Part shown: one piece after another, positions 8,449 through 14,700 of the stretch
How the letters are laid out: every line of letters begins with the position of its first letter
How positions within the stretch are numbered: position 1 is the first letter of the stretch
Source: Clostridium sp.
Lineage (GTDB): Bacteria > Bacillota > Clostridia > Clostridiales > Clostridiaceae
Assembly (NCBI GenBank): GCA_018372555.1
Contig: JAHAIU010000018.1
Location: forward strand, 1 to 29,374
DNA: 29,374 bases
Direction of reading: 5' to 3'
The notes under the pieces: generated by a model
The model's database searches: none
What the model saw: only the letters and a program-made list of their open reading frames with translations
Told to the model about the DNA's origin: nothing
Made by a program: the position numbers and the translations under genes

Positions 8449-8628
8449 ATGTCAGAGTATATAAAAACATCAATATCAAGGGAAAAATTATATGAGAGAA
8501 ATTATACTAGAGATAGTTTTGAAAAGATAAAACGTGATGAAGATATGGAAGTTAGTACGACTGACAATATATATAAGTCAGTAGCAGATATATTGACATT
8601 GAAATATATAGAAAAATCAAATGTTTAA
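8449..8628 (+). CDS. Small hypothetical protein, 59 residues
   Basis: GGAGG at 8439-8443 sits five bases before ATG 8449, which I choose over the in-frame ATG at 8437 because that one overlaps the ribosome site. The peptide (MSEYIKTSISREKLYERN) is charged and probably helical. No family recognised. It lies in a run of short genes before the recombinase, a usual place for element-specific regulators. Confidence 0.5.
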   Translation: MSEYIKTSISREKLYERNYTRDSFEKIKRDEDMEVSTTDNIYKSVADILTLKYIEKSNV

Positions 8629-8690
8629 TAAAAGCTTATTAAATGAATAGCAAATATTTGTTTAATAAAAATTGAAGGAGTTGTATATAG

Positions 8691-8858
8691 ATGAAAGGAT
8701 ATGAAAAAATAGATATAGAGTTAGGAAAAACAAAGATGAGTATTGCTGAACTTTATGAATACTATGGAGTGGATGAATATAATGATCCACAGGATTTACT
8801 AATTTCAAGAGACAAAATAATTTTAACTTTATATAAAAAAATCGATGAAACAAAATAG
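8691..8858 (+). CDS. Small hypothetical protein, 55 residues
   Basis: An ATG at 8691 follows AAGGAG by ten bases and encodes a 55-residue acidic protein beginning MKGYEKIDIELGKTKMSIAE and ending KKIDETK. The MSIAELYEYYGVDE segment has the look of a short helix-turn-helix, but it is too weak to call a DNA-binding domain. No known family. It precedes the recombinase leader. Confidence 0.5.
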   Translation: MKGYEKIDIELGKTKMSIAELYEYYGVDEYNDPQDLLISRDKIILTLYKKIDETK

Positions 8859-8891
8859 TTAGGTAAATATATATAATAATTTAAATGCAGC

Positions 8892-8992
8892 AAGAGGAGG
8901 CTTAATGTATTAATATATTTACTTAGATGAAAATTAAATATTGTTATTAGCACATTAAGTCTAGCCTCTTAAAGCATTAAAAAGTTTAAGAG
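8892..8992 (+). promoter_or_regulatory. Alternative-hairpin leader of recombinase gene
   Basis: Two mutually exclusive structures can form. AAGAGG...CTTAATGT (8892-8908) pairs imperfectly with ACATTAAG...CCTCTT (8952-8970). Alternatively CCTCTTAAA (8965-8973) pairs perfectly with TTTAAGAGG (8984-8992), which contains the ribosome site of the recombinase. The first fold would free the ribosome site and the second would hide it, suggesting translational control of recombinase expression. Confidence 0.5.
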
Positions 8993-9003
8993 GTGATGTA
9001 TTT

Positions 9004-10593
9004 ATGGCTATGGTAGCTTTTTATGGAAGATTTTCGAGTAATAATCAGAGAGAGGAAAGTATTGATGCGCAATATCGTGCCTGTAAACAGTTTGTTGAAG
9101 CTAGGGGAGATACAATTGTTGCTAAGTATATGGATAAAGCTAAATCTGGAACAAGTGATAAAAGACCAGAATTCCTTAGAATGATGAAGGATGCAGAAGC
9201 AAGTAAATTTGATTGTATTGTAGTCCATAAGCTTGATAGATTTTCACGTAATAAATATGATAGTGCAATGTATAAAAGAAAGCTTAAACAATGTGGTGTA
9301 AGATTAATAAGTGTTACAGAACAGTTAGATGATAGCCCAGAAGCAGTAATACTTGAAAGTGTTATTGAAGGTATGGCAGAATACTATTCAAAGAACCTGG
9401 CAAGGGAAACTATGAAAGGATTAAAAGAAAACGCTTATAGAACGCAACATACAGGTGGGAAGCCACCTTTAGGTTATGATGTTGATGCAGAAAAAAAGTA
9501 CATCATTAATGAGAAGGAAGCTGAATGCGTTAAACTAATATATAAAATGACTATTGATGGTCATTCAAGAAGTGAAATTATTAATGAATTAAATGAGCGT
9601 GGATATAAAACAAAAATAAATACTATGTTTAAAGTTAACAGTCTTCACAGTATATTAACTAATGAAAAGTACACAGGTGTTTACATCTATAATAAGACAG
9701 CTTCAAAGAATGCTTTTGGTAAAAGAAATGGACATGCTTATAAAGATGAGAGTGAAGTAATAAAGATAGAAGGCGGTATGCCTGCAATAATAGCTAAAGA
9801 AGATTTTCAAAAGGTACAGGAAATTTTGAAGATGAGAAAAGCAAAGCCTGGATCAAATACTGCGAAGGAAAATTACTTACTCAGTGGAATCATTAGATGT
9901 GGATGTTGTGGAAAAGCTTTTTGTGGAAATAGAAGAAAAGCTAAAAATAAACAAATGTATGTTTCGTATAGATGTGCCCATAGAACTAAGACAAGCTCAA
10001 AAGTATGCGATAATAAGGAAATACGTAAAGAATATGTTGAAGAATATGTACTTTCAGAATTAGAAAGAAAGATATTTAATGATGAAGCAATAAAGATTTT
10101 AACAGAAGGCATTAATAAGAATCTGAAGAATCAAATAAAAGCTGATGATGATAAGAAATCTATTTTGTTGAAGGAAATTAATGATATAGATAGTCAGATT
10201 ACTAATATAGTAAATGCTATAACGCAAGGCTTTGTTCAAGAAGAATTTAAAGAAAAAATGGATCAATTGAAGAAGAGAAAAACTGATGTTCAAGATAAAT
10301 TATCAGAAATAGAAGCTAGAGAAGTTAATAAGGTAGTTACAGAAGCAGATGTAAGAAATTTGTTATCTGATTTCAGCGGATATGTCATGAGTAGGAATAT
10401 CCCAGAGTGTAAAAAGTTCATAAGAGATTTTGTAAAAGAAGTAGTAGTGTTTAAAGACCACATTGAAGTCACATTCAATGTGGCTTTTTCTTTGCGTAAA
10501 AATAGAAAAGAAGGAGTTGAAGTTACAAGCAGTATTAAGAGGTGTGAGTTGTTTGAAAGGTATAGTGATAGTTTTTATATAAAAGTTGGATGA
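9004..10593 (+). CDS. Large serine recombinase (site-specific)
   Basis: This is an intact 529-residue member of the large serine recombinase family, which cuts and rejoins element ends at short attachment sites without needing homology. The N-terminal resolvase domain has YGRFSSNNQ (catalytic Ser at residue 11 or 12) and HKLDRFSRNKYD near residues 75-86. The central recombinase domain includes GGKPPLGY and SILTNEKYTGVYIYN. A zinc ribbon CGCCGKAFCG...YRC...C follows around residues 298-335, then a coiled coil at about 375-445 typical of integrases that need orientation control. AAGAGGTG precedes the start. The length fits a phage or ICE-type integrase. It sits between the decayed replication genes and the cargo genes, so it is the best candidate for moving this element. 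Its last 170 bases are duplicated at about 12743-12930. Confidence 0.95.
   Translation: MAMVAFYGRFSSNNQREESIDAQYRACKQFVEARGDTIVAKYMDKAKSGTSDKRPEFLRMMKDAEASKFDCIVVHKLDRFSRNKYDSAMYKRKLKQCGVRLISVTEQLDDSPEAVILESVIEGMAEYYSKNLARETMKGLKENAYRTQHTGGKPPLGYDVDAEKKYIINEKEAECVKLIYKMTIDGHSRSEIINELNERGYKTKINTMFKVNSLHSILTNEKYTGVYIYNKTASKNAFGKRNGHAYKDESEVIKIEGGMPAIIAKEDFQKVQEILKMRKAKPGSNTAKENYLLSGIIRCGCCGKAFCGNRRKAKNKQMYVSYRCAHRTKTSSKVCDNKEIRKEYVEEYVLSELERKIFNDEAIKILTEGINKNLKNQIKADDDKKSILLKEINDIDSQITNIVNAITQGFVQEEFKEKMDQLKKRKTDVQDKLSEIEAREVNKVVTEADVRNLLSDFSGYVMSRNIPECKKFIRDFVKEVVVFKDHIEVTFNVAFSLRKNRKEGVEVTSSIKRCELFERYSDSFYIKVG
10458..10489 (+). promoter_or_regulatory. Terminator-like hairpin inside recombinase gene
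   Basis: CCACATTGA (10458-10466) and TCAATGTGG (10475-10483) form a perfect 9-bp stem followed by CTTTTT within the coding region. It has intrinsic-terminator form about 100 bases before the stop codon. The stem is weakened to six pairs in the duplicated copy near 12800. Confidence 0.45.
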
Positions 10594-10608
10594 TAAACTG
10601 TTTTTAAA

Positions 10609-10645
10609 GAAAACATATATATAAAGTAGATATGTTTTCTTTTTT
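10609..10645 (+). terminator. Intrinsic terminator after recombinase
   Basis: GAAAACATAT (10609-10618) pairs with ATATGTTTTC (10630-10639), followed by six U residues. It lies 16 bases after the recombinase stop. Confidence 0.8.
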
Positions 10646-10704
10646 CGTCAAAGTATATAATTAAGTTGATATTTTCATTATATAGGGTTATAAGGAGTAT
10701 TTTA

Positions 10705-10963
10705 ATGGATATACATTATATATTTTTACTTAAGAACAAAGAAAGAAAAAAGTTTTAAAATATTGAAAAATGCTATATATGCACTTAATAAGAGGGATAT
10801 TGATAATAAATTAAAATTAGAAAGTAGTATTGTATATAGTCAATTATATAAAAATTTATTAGTAGAGCAAGCAGTAGGGATGCAAGAAATAATAGGGAGT
10901 TTAGGACTACAACGAATAGTAGAACAATCAGCAAGAATGCAAAAAATATTAAAATGTAAATAA
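10705..10963 (+). pseudogene. Small gene, probably frameshifted in an A-run
   Basis: AAGGAG (10692-10697) precedes ATG 10705, which reads MDIHYIFLLKNKERKKF and stops at 10756-10758. Removing one A from the A6 run near 10746-10751 joins it to a 201-base open frame (TTG 10763 to 10963) encoding KNAIYALNKRDIDNKL and a tail with two related units, VEQAVGMQEII and VEQSARMQKIL. The combined product would be about 85 residues. The second frame has no ribosome site of its own. Function unknown; it could belong to the reverse transcriptase module that follows or be an older remnant. Confidence 0.4.
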
Positions 10964-11023
10964 GAATTAAATGTAGAAATTCAGATAAAAATACATCAGT
11001 ATATGTTACTTAATAATAGATAA

Positions 11024-11052
11024 TGTACAATAAGTGTAAAAAATGATAAAAT
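11024..11052 (+). promoter_or_regulatory. Predicted promoter of reverse transcriptase leader RNA
   Basis: TGTACA (11024-11029) and TAAAAT (11047-11052) are separated by 17 bases, and TGA directly before the -10 gives an extended -10. Transcription would begin at about 11059, exactly at the base of the first hairpin. Confidence 0.5.
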
Positions 11053-11058
11053 ATATAT

Positions 11059-11340
11059 GCCTTATATAAAGATATAAGGGAAACGAATTGTAGTCAATTC
11101 CTGTAGAAGATTATTTATTAATCTGTCAAGAATTGATTGAAGTTTAATAAGAAATATTATTGATATAAATAATGTCATAGTATAACTTGTTAAGCTCCTT
11201 TCTGTATAATTCATTATAGCATGAGTTATCATTAAAGTAAGTTGGATAGCTAGTTAAAAACTAAAAATAACTAAGTTTGAAGTAGTACCTATCAGTAAGG
11301 AGACGCTATCCCTCATCGCTGGTAGGTATCACTTATTTAG
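11059..11340 (+). ncRNA. Structured RNA upstream of reverse transcriptase
   Basis: This gene-free segment of about 280 nt between a predicted promoter and the reverse transcriptase ribosome site is full of exact pairings. Hairpin 1 is CCTTATAT/ATATAAGG (11060-11079). GAATTG/CAATTC (11085-11100) competes with TCAATTC/GAATTGA (11094-11100 with 11130-11136), which encloses AGATTA/TAATCT (11108-11124). TAGTTA/TAACTA forms 11251-11273. A 10-bp stem, 11286-11295 with 11319-11328, closes the 3' end. GGATAGC (11244-11250) is complementary to GCTATCC (11305-11311) in the loop of that last stem, predicting a pseudoknot. Position and size match the template or guide RNAs of DRT-type anti-phage reverse transcriptases. 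It could instead be only a long 5' leader; no transcript data are available. Confidence 0.6.
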
Positions 11341-11349
11341 GGGAATAAT

Positions 11350-12696
11350 ATGGATTTAGAAGAATGGAAAGAAAAAAATAAATATCCTAAAAATTATGCT
11401 CACTTTGATAATAGAGTCGCATTAAAGAATGTTTGGAATTATATAAGTAATAAGGAAAATATAAAAAAGCATAGTTTTTATCCGTTTATTAGATATAAGA
11501 AAAAATATTGTAAATTTAAAAATGGAATAAGGGATTCTAATAAAGTAAGAGATATATGTTATTCTGCACATATTGATCGATATATATATTCATATTATAG
11601 TTATAAGCTTAATGAAATATATAATATTAAAGCTAAAAAATATGGAATAGATGAAGTAGCAATTGCATATAGAAATAATTTGAAGAAAAATAACATTGAT
11701 TTTGCTAAAAAAGCTATAGATTTTATTAGACAGACAAATGAATGCTATGTTATTATTAGTGATTTTAAAGGATTCTTTGATAACTTAGATCATAAATATT
11801 TAAAAGAACAGTTATGTAATTTATTAGATGTTGAAAAACTTTCTGATGATTTATTTGCAGTATATAAAAATATTACTAAATATTCAACATGGGAACTTGA
11901 AGATATTTTAAAATACTATAATTTAAGTAATACTCCAAATGGTTTTAAGACGTTGAACCAAAAGAAAAGAATTTTTGATATAAGAGAATATAGAAAATTA
12001 AAAAAGAAAAATATTAATAATGCTAGAAAGAATAAAAATTCCTACGGAATTCCACAAGGATCAGCGATAAGTGCAGTTTTGTCTAATATATATATGCTGA
12101 ATGTTGATAATGAAATACATAGAATAGTAGAAGAATTTAAAGGTTTATATATGAGATATAGTGATGACATAATTATCGTATTACCTAAAGTGAGTGAAAG
12201 CGATTTAAAAAATAAATTAATTGAAATTTTCAATATATATAAAGATGAAGCGAAAGTACAGCTTGAAATGGAAAAGACACAAATATATAAATATAATAAT
12301 AAGATACTTGTGAATTGCAATAAAATTATGAGTGAAGAATTTGTAAATGGAAAAAATAGAATTGATTATTTAGGATTTTCATTTGATGGCAAAATAGTTA
12401 CTATTAAAGATAAGACTATAAGTAAATATTATTATAGAATGTATAGAAAATTAAAAACAATTGTTAAAAATGGTCGTATTAATAAAAAAGGTAAGAAATT
12501 TAGTCCAAGAAATTTATACATAAAGTACTCAGTTAAAGGAAGCAATATTCAAACAAAGAGAGGGAATAGGGTAATCAAAGGTAATTTCCTTACATATGTT
12601 AGAAGAGCTGAAAAGGTATGGGGAAAGAATGAGGCGATTAATAGAGGAACAAGAAGACATTTAATAAAAATACGACGTAAATTAGATGAAATATAG
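11350..12696 (+). CDS. Reverse transcriptase, probable DRT-type defence enzyme
   Basis: This is an intact 448-residue RNA-directed DNA polymerase with AGGGGA five bases before ATG. Visible RT blocks are SDFKGFFDNLDHKYLK with catalytic Asp at residue 138, GIPQGSAISAVLSNIYM at 233-249, and YSDD at 270-273 in MRYSDDIIIVLP, followed by a basic C-terminal region. The N-terminal HSFYPFIRY and ICYSAHIDRYIYSYY blocks resemble the unknown-group (UG/DRT) reverse transcriptases rather than retrons or group II introns: there is no maturase domain, HNH domain or msr/msd-like repeat. DRT2 (UG2)-like is my best guess, from remembered family patterns. Such enzymes copy an RNA encoded just upstream into toxic or signalling cDNA on phage infection. 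The structured RNA at 11059-11340 fits that plan. The gene forms a module inserted between two copies of the recombinase 3' end. Confidence 0.85.
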   Translation: MDLEEWKEKNKYPKNYAHFDNRVALKNVWNYISNKENIKKHSFYPFIRYKKKYCKFKNGIRDSNKVRDICYSAHIDRYIYSYYSYKLNEIYNIKAKKYGIDEVAIAYRNNLKKNNIDFAKKAIDFIRQTNECYVIISDFKGFFDNLDHKYLKEQLCNLLDVEKLSDDLFAVYKNITKYSTWELEDILKYYNLSNTPNGFKTLNQKKRIFDIREYRKLKKKNINNARKNKNSYGIPQGSAISAVLSNIYMLNVDNEIHRIVEEFKGLYMRYSDDIIIVLPKVSESDLKNKLIEIFNIYKDEAKVQLEMEKTQIYKYNNKILVNCNKIMSEEFVNGKNRIDYLGFSFDGKIVTIKDKTISKYYYRMYRKLKTIVKNGRINKKGKKFSPRNLYIKYSVKGSNIQTKRGNRVIKGNFLTYVRRAEKVWGKNEAINRGTRRHLIKIRRKLDEI

Positions 12697-12713
12697 GTGC
12701 ATTTGATAATAAT

Positions 12714-12741
12714 TGTGGTGGATTTCACAGGTTGTGTTTCG
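12714..12741 (+). repeat. Module-end motif, diverged left part
   Basis: This segment aligns with 19705-19732 at about 22 of 28 positions (GTGGTGG then GGTTGTGTTTCG versus ATGGTGG then GGTCATGCTTCG), mostly transitions. The right arm of the hairpin is absent, replaced directly by recombinase-derived sequence. Confidence 0.45.
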
Positions 12742-12742
12742 A

Positions 12743-12995
12743 AATATACTAGAGTGTAAAAAGTTCATAAGAGATTTTGTAAAAAAAAGTTGTTGTGTTT
12801 AAAGAACACATTGAAGTCACATTAAATGTGGCTTTTTCTTTGCGTAGAAATAGAAAAGAAGGAGTTGAAGTTACAAGCAGCATTAAGAGGTGCGAGTTGT
12901 TTGAAAGGTATAGTAATAGTTTCTTTAAGGTAAGTTGACAAGCTATTTACAAAGAAAATATATTATAAAAGGATGTATAATATATTTTCTTTTTT
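12743..12995 (+). pseudogene. Second copy of recombinase 3' end, frameshifted
   Basis: About 170 bases from 12750 to 12925 match the last part of the intact recombinase gene (10408-10580) with roughly ten differences. A one-base insertion in the A-run near 12780-12787 breaks the frame. The match continues into a terminator of the same design: GAAAATATATTATA (12954-12967) pairs with 12976-12989, then a U-run. Nothing of the N-terminal or central domains is present. It is the 3' stump of a recombinase gene closely related to the intact one, left on the far side of the reverse transcriptase module. The region 12697-13106 holds no other gene. Confidence 0.85.
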
Positions 12996-13040
12996 AGCTA
13001 TAGTTAATAATAAAAGAAGTTGAGATGTTTTGTTTTAAAA

Positions 13041-13069
13041 TGGAAATTAAGATATAAAAATGATATAAT
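13041..13069 (+). promoter_or_regulatory. Promoter of ABC-3C operon
   Basis: TGATATAAT (13061-13069) is a consensus extended -10 element, with a weak TGGAAA -35 at 13041-13046 and 17-base spacing. It lies 38 bases before the first gene of the operon, whose ATG follows TTGGAG. Confidence 0.6.
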
Positions 13070-13106
13070 ATAGTTAAAATTTTACATAAATGATTGGAGT
13101 ACAAAT

Positions 13107-14276
13107 ATGAATACATATATGCCGGATAGTAGTGGTATAAACAGTTTAGGTGGATTTTCATATCAAATAAGGGTGTTTGTATATTATATGTCATTACTTA
13201 AAAAGGAAGGTATGCAAATTGAATTTGAAACAATAGATGATGTGAATATAAGGGAAATAAATGCAGACAATATAGACGAAAATAATGAAAACTTTATAAA
13301 TAATGTGCAAGGTTTAAATTCCAATATAGCCATACAGGTAAAACGAACTAAAGTAACACCAGATGTTGCGAAAAAGGTTCTTTTAAATTGGATTCTATTA
13401 GAAATATCAGATAATAAAGTGGATAAATATATTTTAGCTACTGATGAATATTATAATAATGAAGATATACTTTTTTCTAAAACAGCAGAAGAATTATTTA
13501 CAGAAATAAAAGAAAGTAAAAAAAATAAAAAATCAATAATAACTAAAGTAAAAAATAGTTTTAATAACGATCTTGAGAGATTTATCAAAATTTATAATAT
13601 TATAAAAAATAAATATGAATTTATAGCATTTGAAAATATAGATAAAAAGATTGATGAATCTTATAATGTTTTATTTAGAAAGCAAGGTATAAATCAAGTT
13701 GTATATTATAATAGATTAAAGGAGTTATTAACCCATATAACTGTACAAATAATGGAAGCTGTAAATAATAGGAAGTCTTACATATTTACATTTGAAAATT
13801 TAATGTCAGTAATAGAAAATATTTGTTTAAGAATATCTGAGAAAGAAACAATTCCTCTTTATTCTGATTTTAAAAAAATGCATAAAATTGATTTTAAAGA
13901 TTTAGGAGTTTCAAGTTCTAGAGAATATAAGCAACTAATATCATGCGATTTATCAGATTATTTAATAGAACAACATCTTATGTATTGTGGATACTATCAA
14001 AATTTAAGAATGTCCTATTTAGAAACTAATAGGTTAGACAAAGTAGAAGATATTGAAGAAACTACATTTGAAAATTTTCAGAATGTTAAATTTAAACTAC
14101 AAAGAAGTGGACAAGATATACCATATAATAGATTAGAAGAAACAAAACAACAAGATAACTCTTTTGCAAGTTCTGCACAAATTAAGTATGGATCTAGTAT
14201 ATATTTGACAAGAGATAAAGATGATGAATATGATAAGCAAATTTCTTGGAAGGATGAAAATAATGAAGAGAATTGA
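13107..14276 (+). CDS. ABC-3C effector, PD-(D/E)xK nuclease-like
   Basis: This 389-residue protein opens with GINSLGGFSYQIRVFVYY and has a putative restriction-endonuclease core: an acidic E39-F-E41-T-I-D44-D45 segment and I76-Q77-V78-K79, matching the D...(E/Q)xK layout. The GGFxYQ plus QVK combination is typical of nuclease-like N-terminal domains in bacterial conflict systems. The rest (about 120-389) is helical, charged and unassigned. It is the first gene of a three-gene overlapping operon whose other members are a small middle protein and a Rad50/SMC-like ATPase, the arrangement described for ABC three-component defence systems, in which the ATPase senses or gates and this protein is the toxic effector. 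Nuclease activity is inferred, not shown. The alternative is a DNA-binding rather than cutting domain. Confidence 0.7.
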   Translation: MNTYMPDSSGINSLGGFSYQIRVFVYYMSLLKKEGMQIEFETIDDVNIREINADNIDENNENFINNVQGLNSNIAIQVKRTKVTPDVAKKVLLNWILLEISDNKVDKYILATDEYYNNEDILFSKTAEELFTEIKESKKNKKSIITKVKNSFNNDLERFIKIYNIIKNKYEFIAFENIDKKIDESYNVLFRKQGINQVVYYNRLKELLTHITVQIMEAVNNRKSYIFTFENLMSVIENICLRISEKETIPLYSDFKKMHKIDFKDLGVSSSREYKQLISCDLSDYLIEQHLMYCGYYQNLRMSYLETNRLDKVEDIEETTFENFQNVKFKLQRSGQDIPYNRLEETKQQDNSFASSAQIKYGSSIYLTRDKDDEYDKQISWKDENNEEN

Positions 14277-14700
14277 GATTGAGATGGAGTTAATACAAAT
14301 TGGAATTTATTGCAATATAATTTCTGATTTGATAAATAAATATGAGCAATTAAGTATAATTAAAATTTCGGTTTTTGCATACTTGATAAAAAAGAATAAA
14401 TTTATACCGAATAAAGTGTATACAGCTAATAATACTCAAGACATTATTAGTAAATGTATTTCATTACTTTCTGGAGATTATGAGGAATATTGCAAGAGTA
14501 TGAAATATATTATTAAGTCTATGGATATATTAATTTCTGCAAATAAATTATGTGTAAAAAATGATTTATTGATAAGAAATGAAAATACTAGAGTAGAGAA
14601 GAGTATATATGTTAGAGATGCTTTTTTAGAAAATACTATAAAATCTAGCAACAAAATTTCGGATAGACAATTTTTGAAAGAGGTAATACAAAATGTTTAA
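14263..14700 (+). CDS. ABC-3C middle component
   Basis: I choose the ATG at 14263 because GGAAGG lies nine bases upstream; the frame is open from 14221 without a better site. The product is about 145 residues, helical, with a pattern of hydrophobic positions typical of a small winged-helix or adaptor (ISKCISLLSGDYEEYCKSMKY). It overlaps the effector gene by 14 bases and the ATPase gene by 8, so the three are translationally coupled. By position and size it is the middle component linking effector and ATPase in ABC-3C systems. Sequence similarity alone would be too weak for this call; the operon context carries it. Confidence 0.65.
   Translation: MKRIEIEMELIQIGIYCNIISDLINKYEQLSIIKISVFAYLIKKNKFIPNKVYTANNTQDIISKCISLLSGDYEEYCKSMKYIIKSMDILISANKLCVKNDLLIRNENTRVEKSIYVRDAFLENTIKSSNKISDRQFLKEVIQNV

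Noticed and set aside
11059..11340. Sense-strand endless frame as in the DRT2 neo model
   Set aside because: TAA, TAG and TGA occur repeatedly in all three sense frames between 11066 and 11255, so no open window of useful length exists there. Only the antisense frame is open and is reported as speculative.
11350..12696. Retron or group II intron RT
   Set aside because: No msr/msd-like inverted arrangement, no maturase or endonuclease domain, and no intron-like domain V/VI fold after the gene were seen. The conserved blocks look UG/DRT-like.
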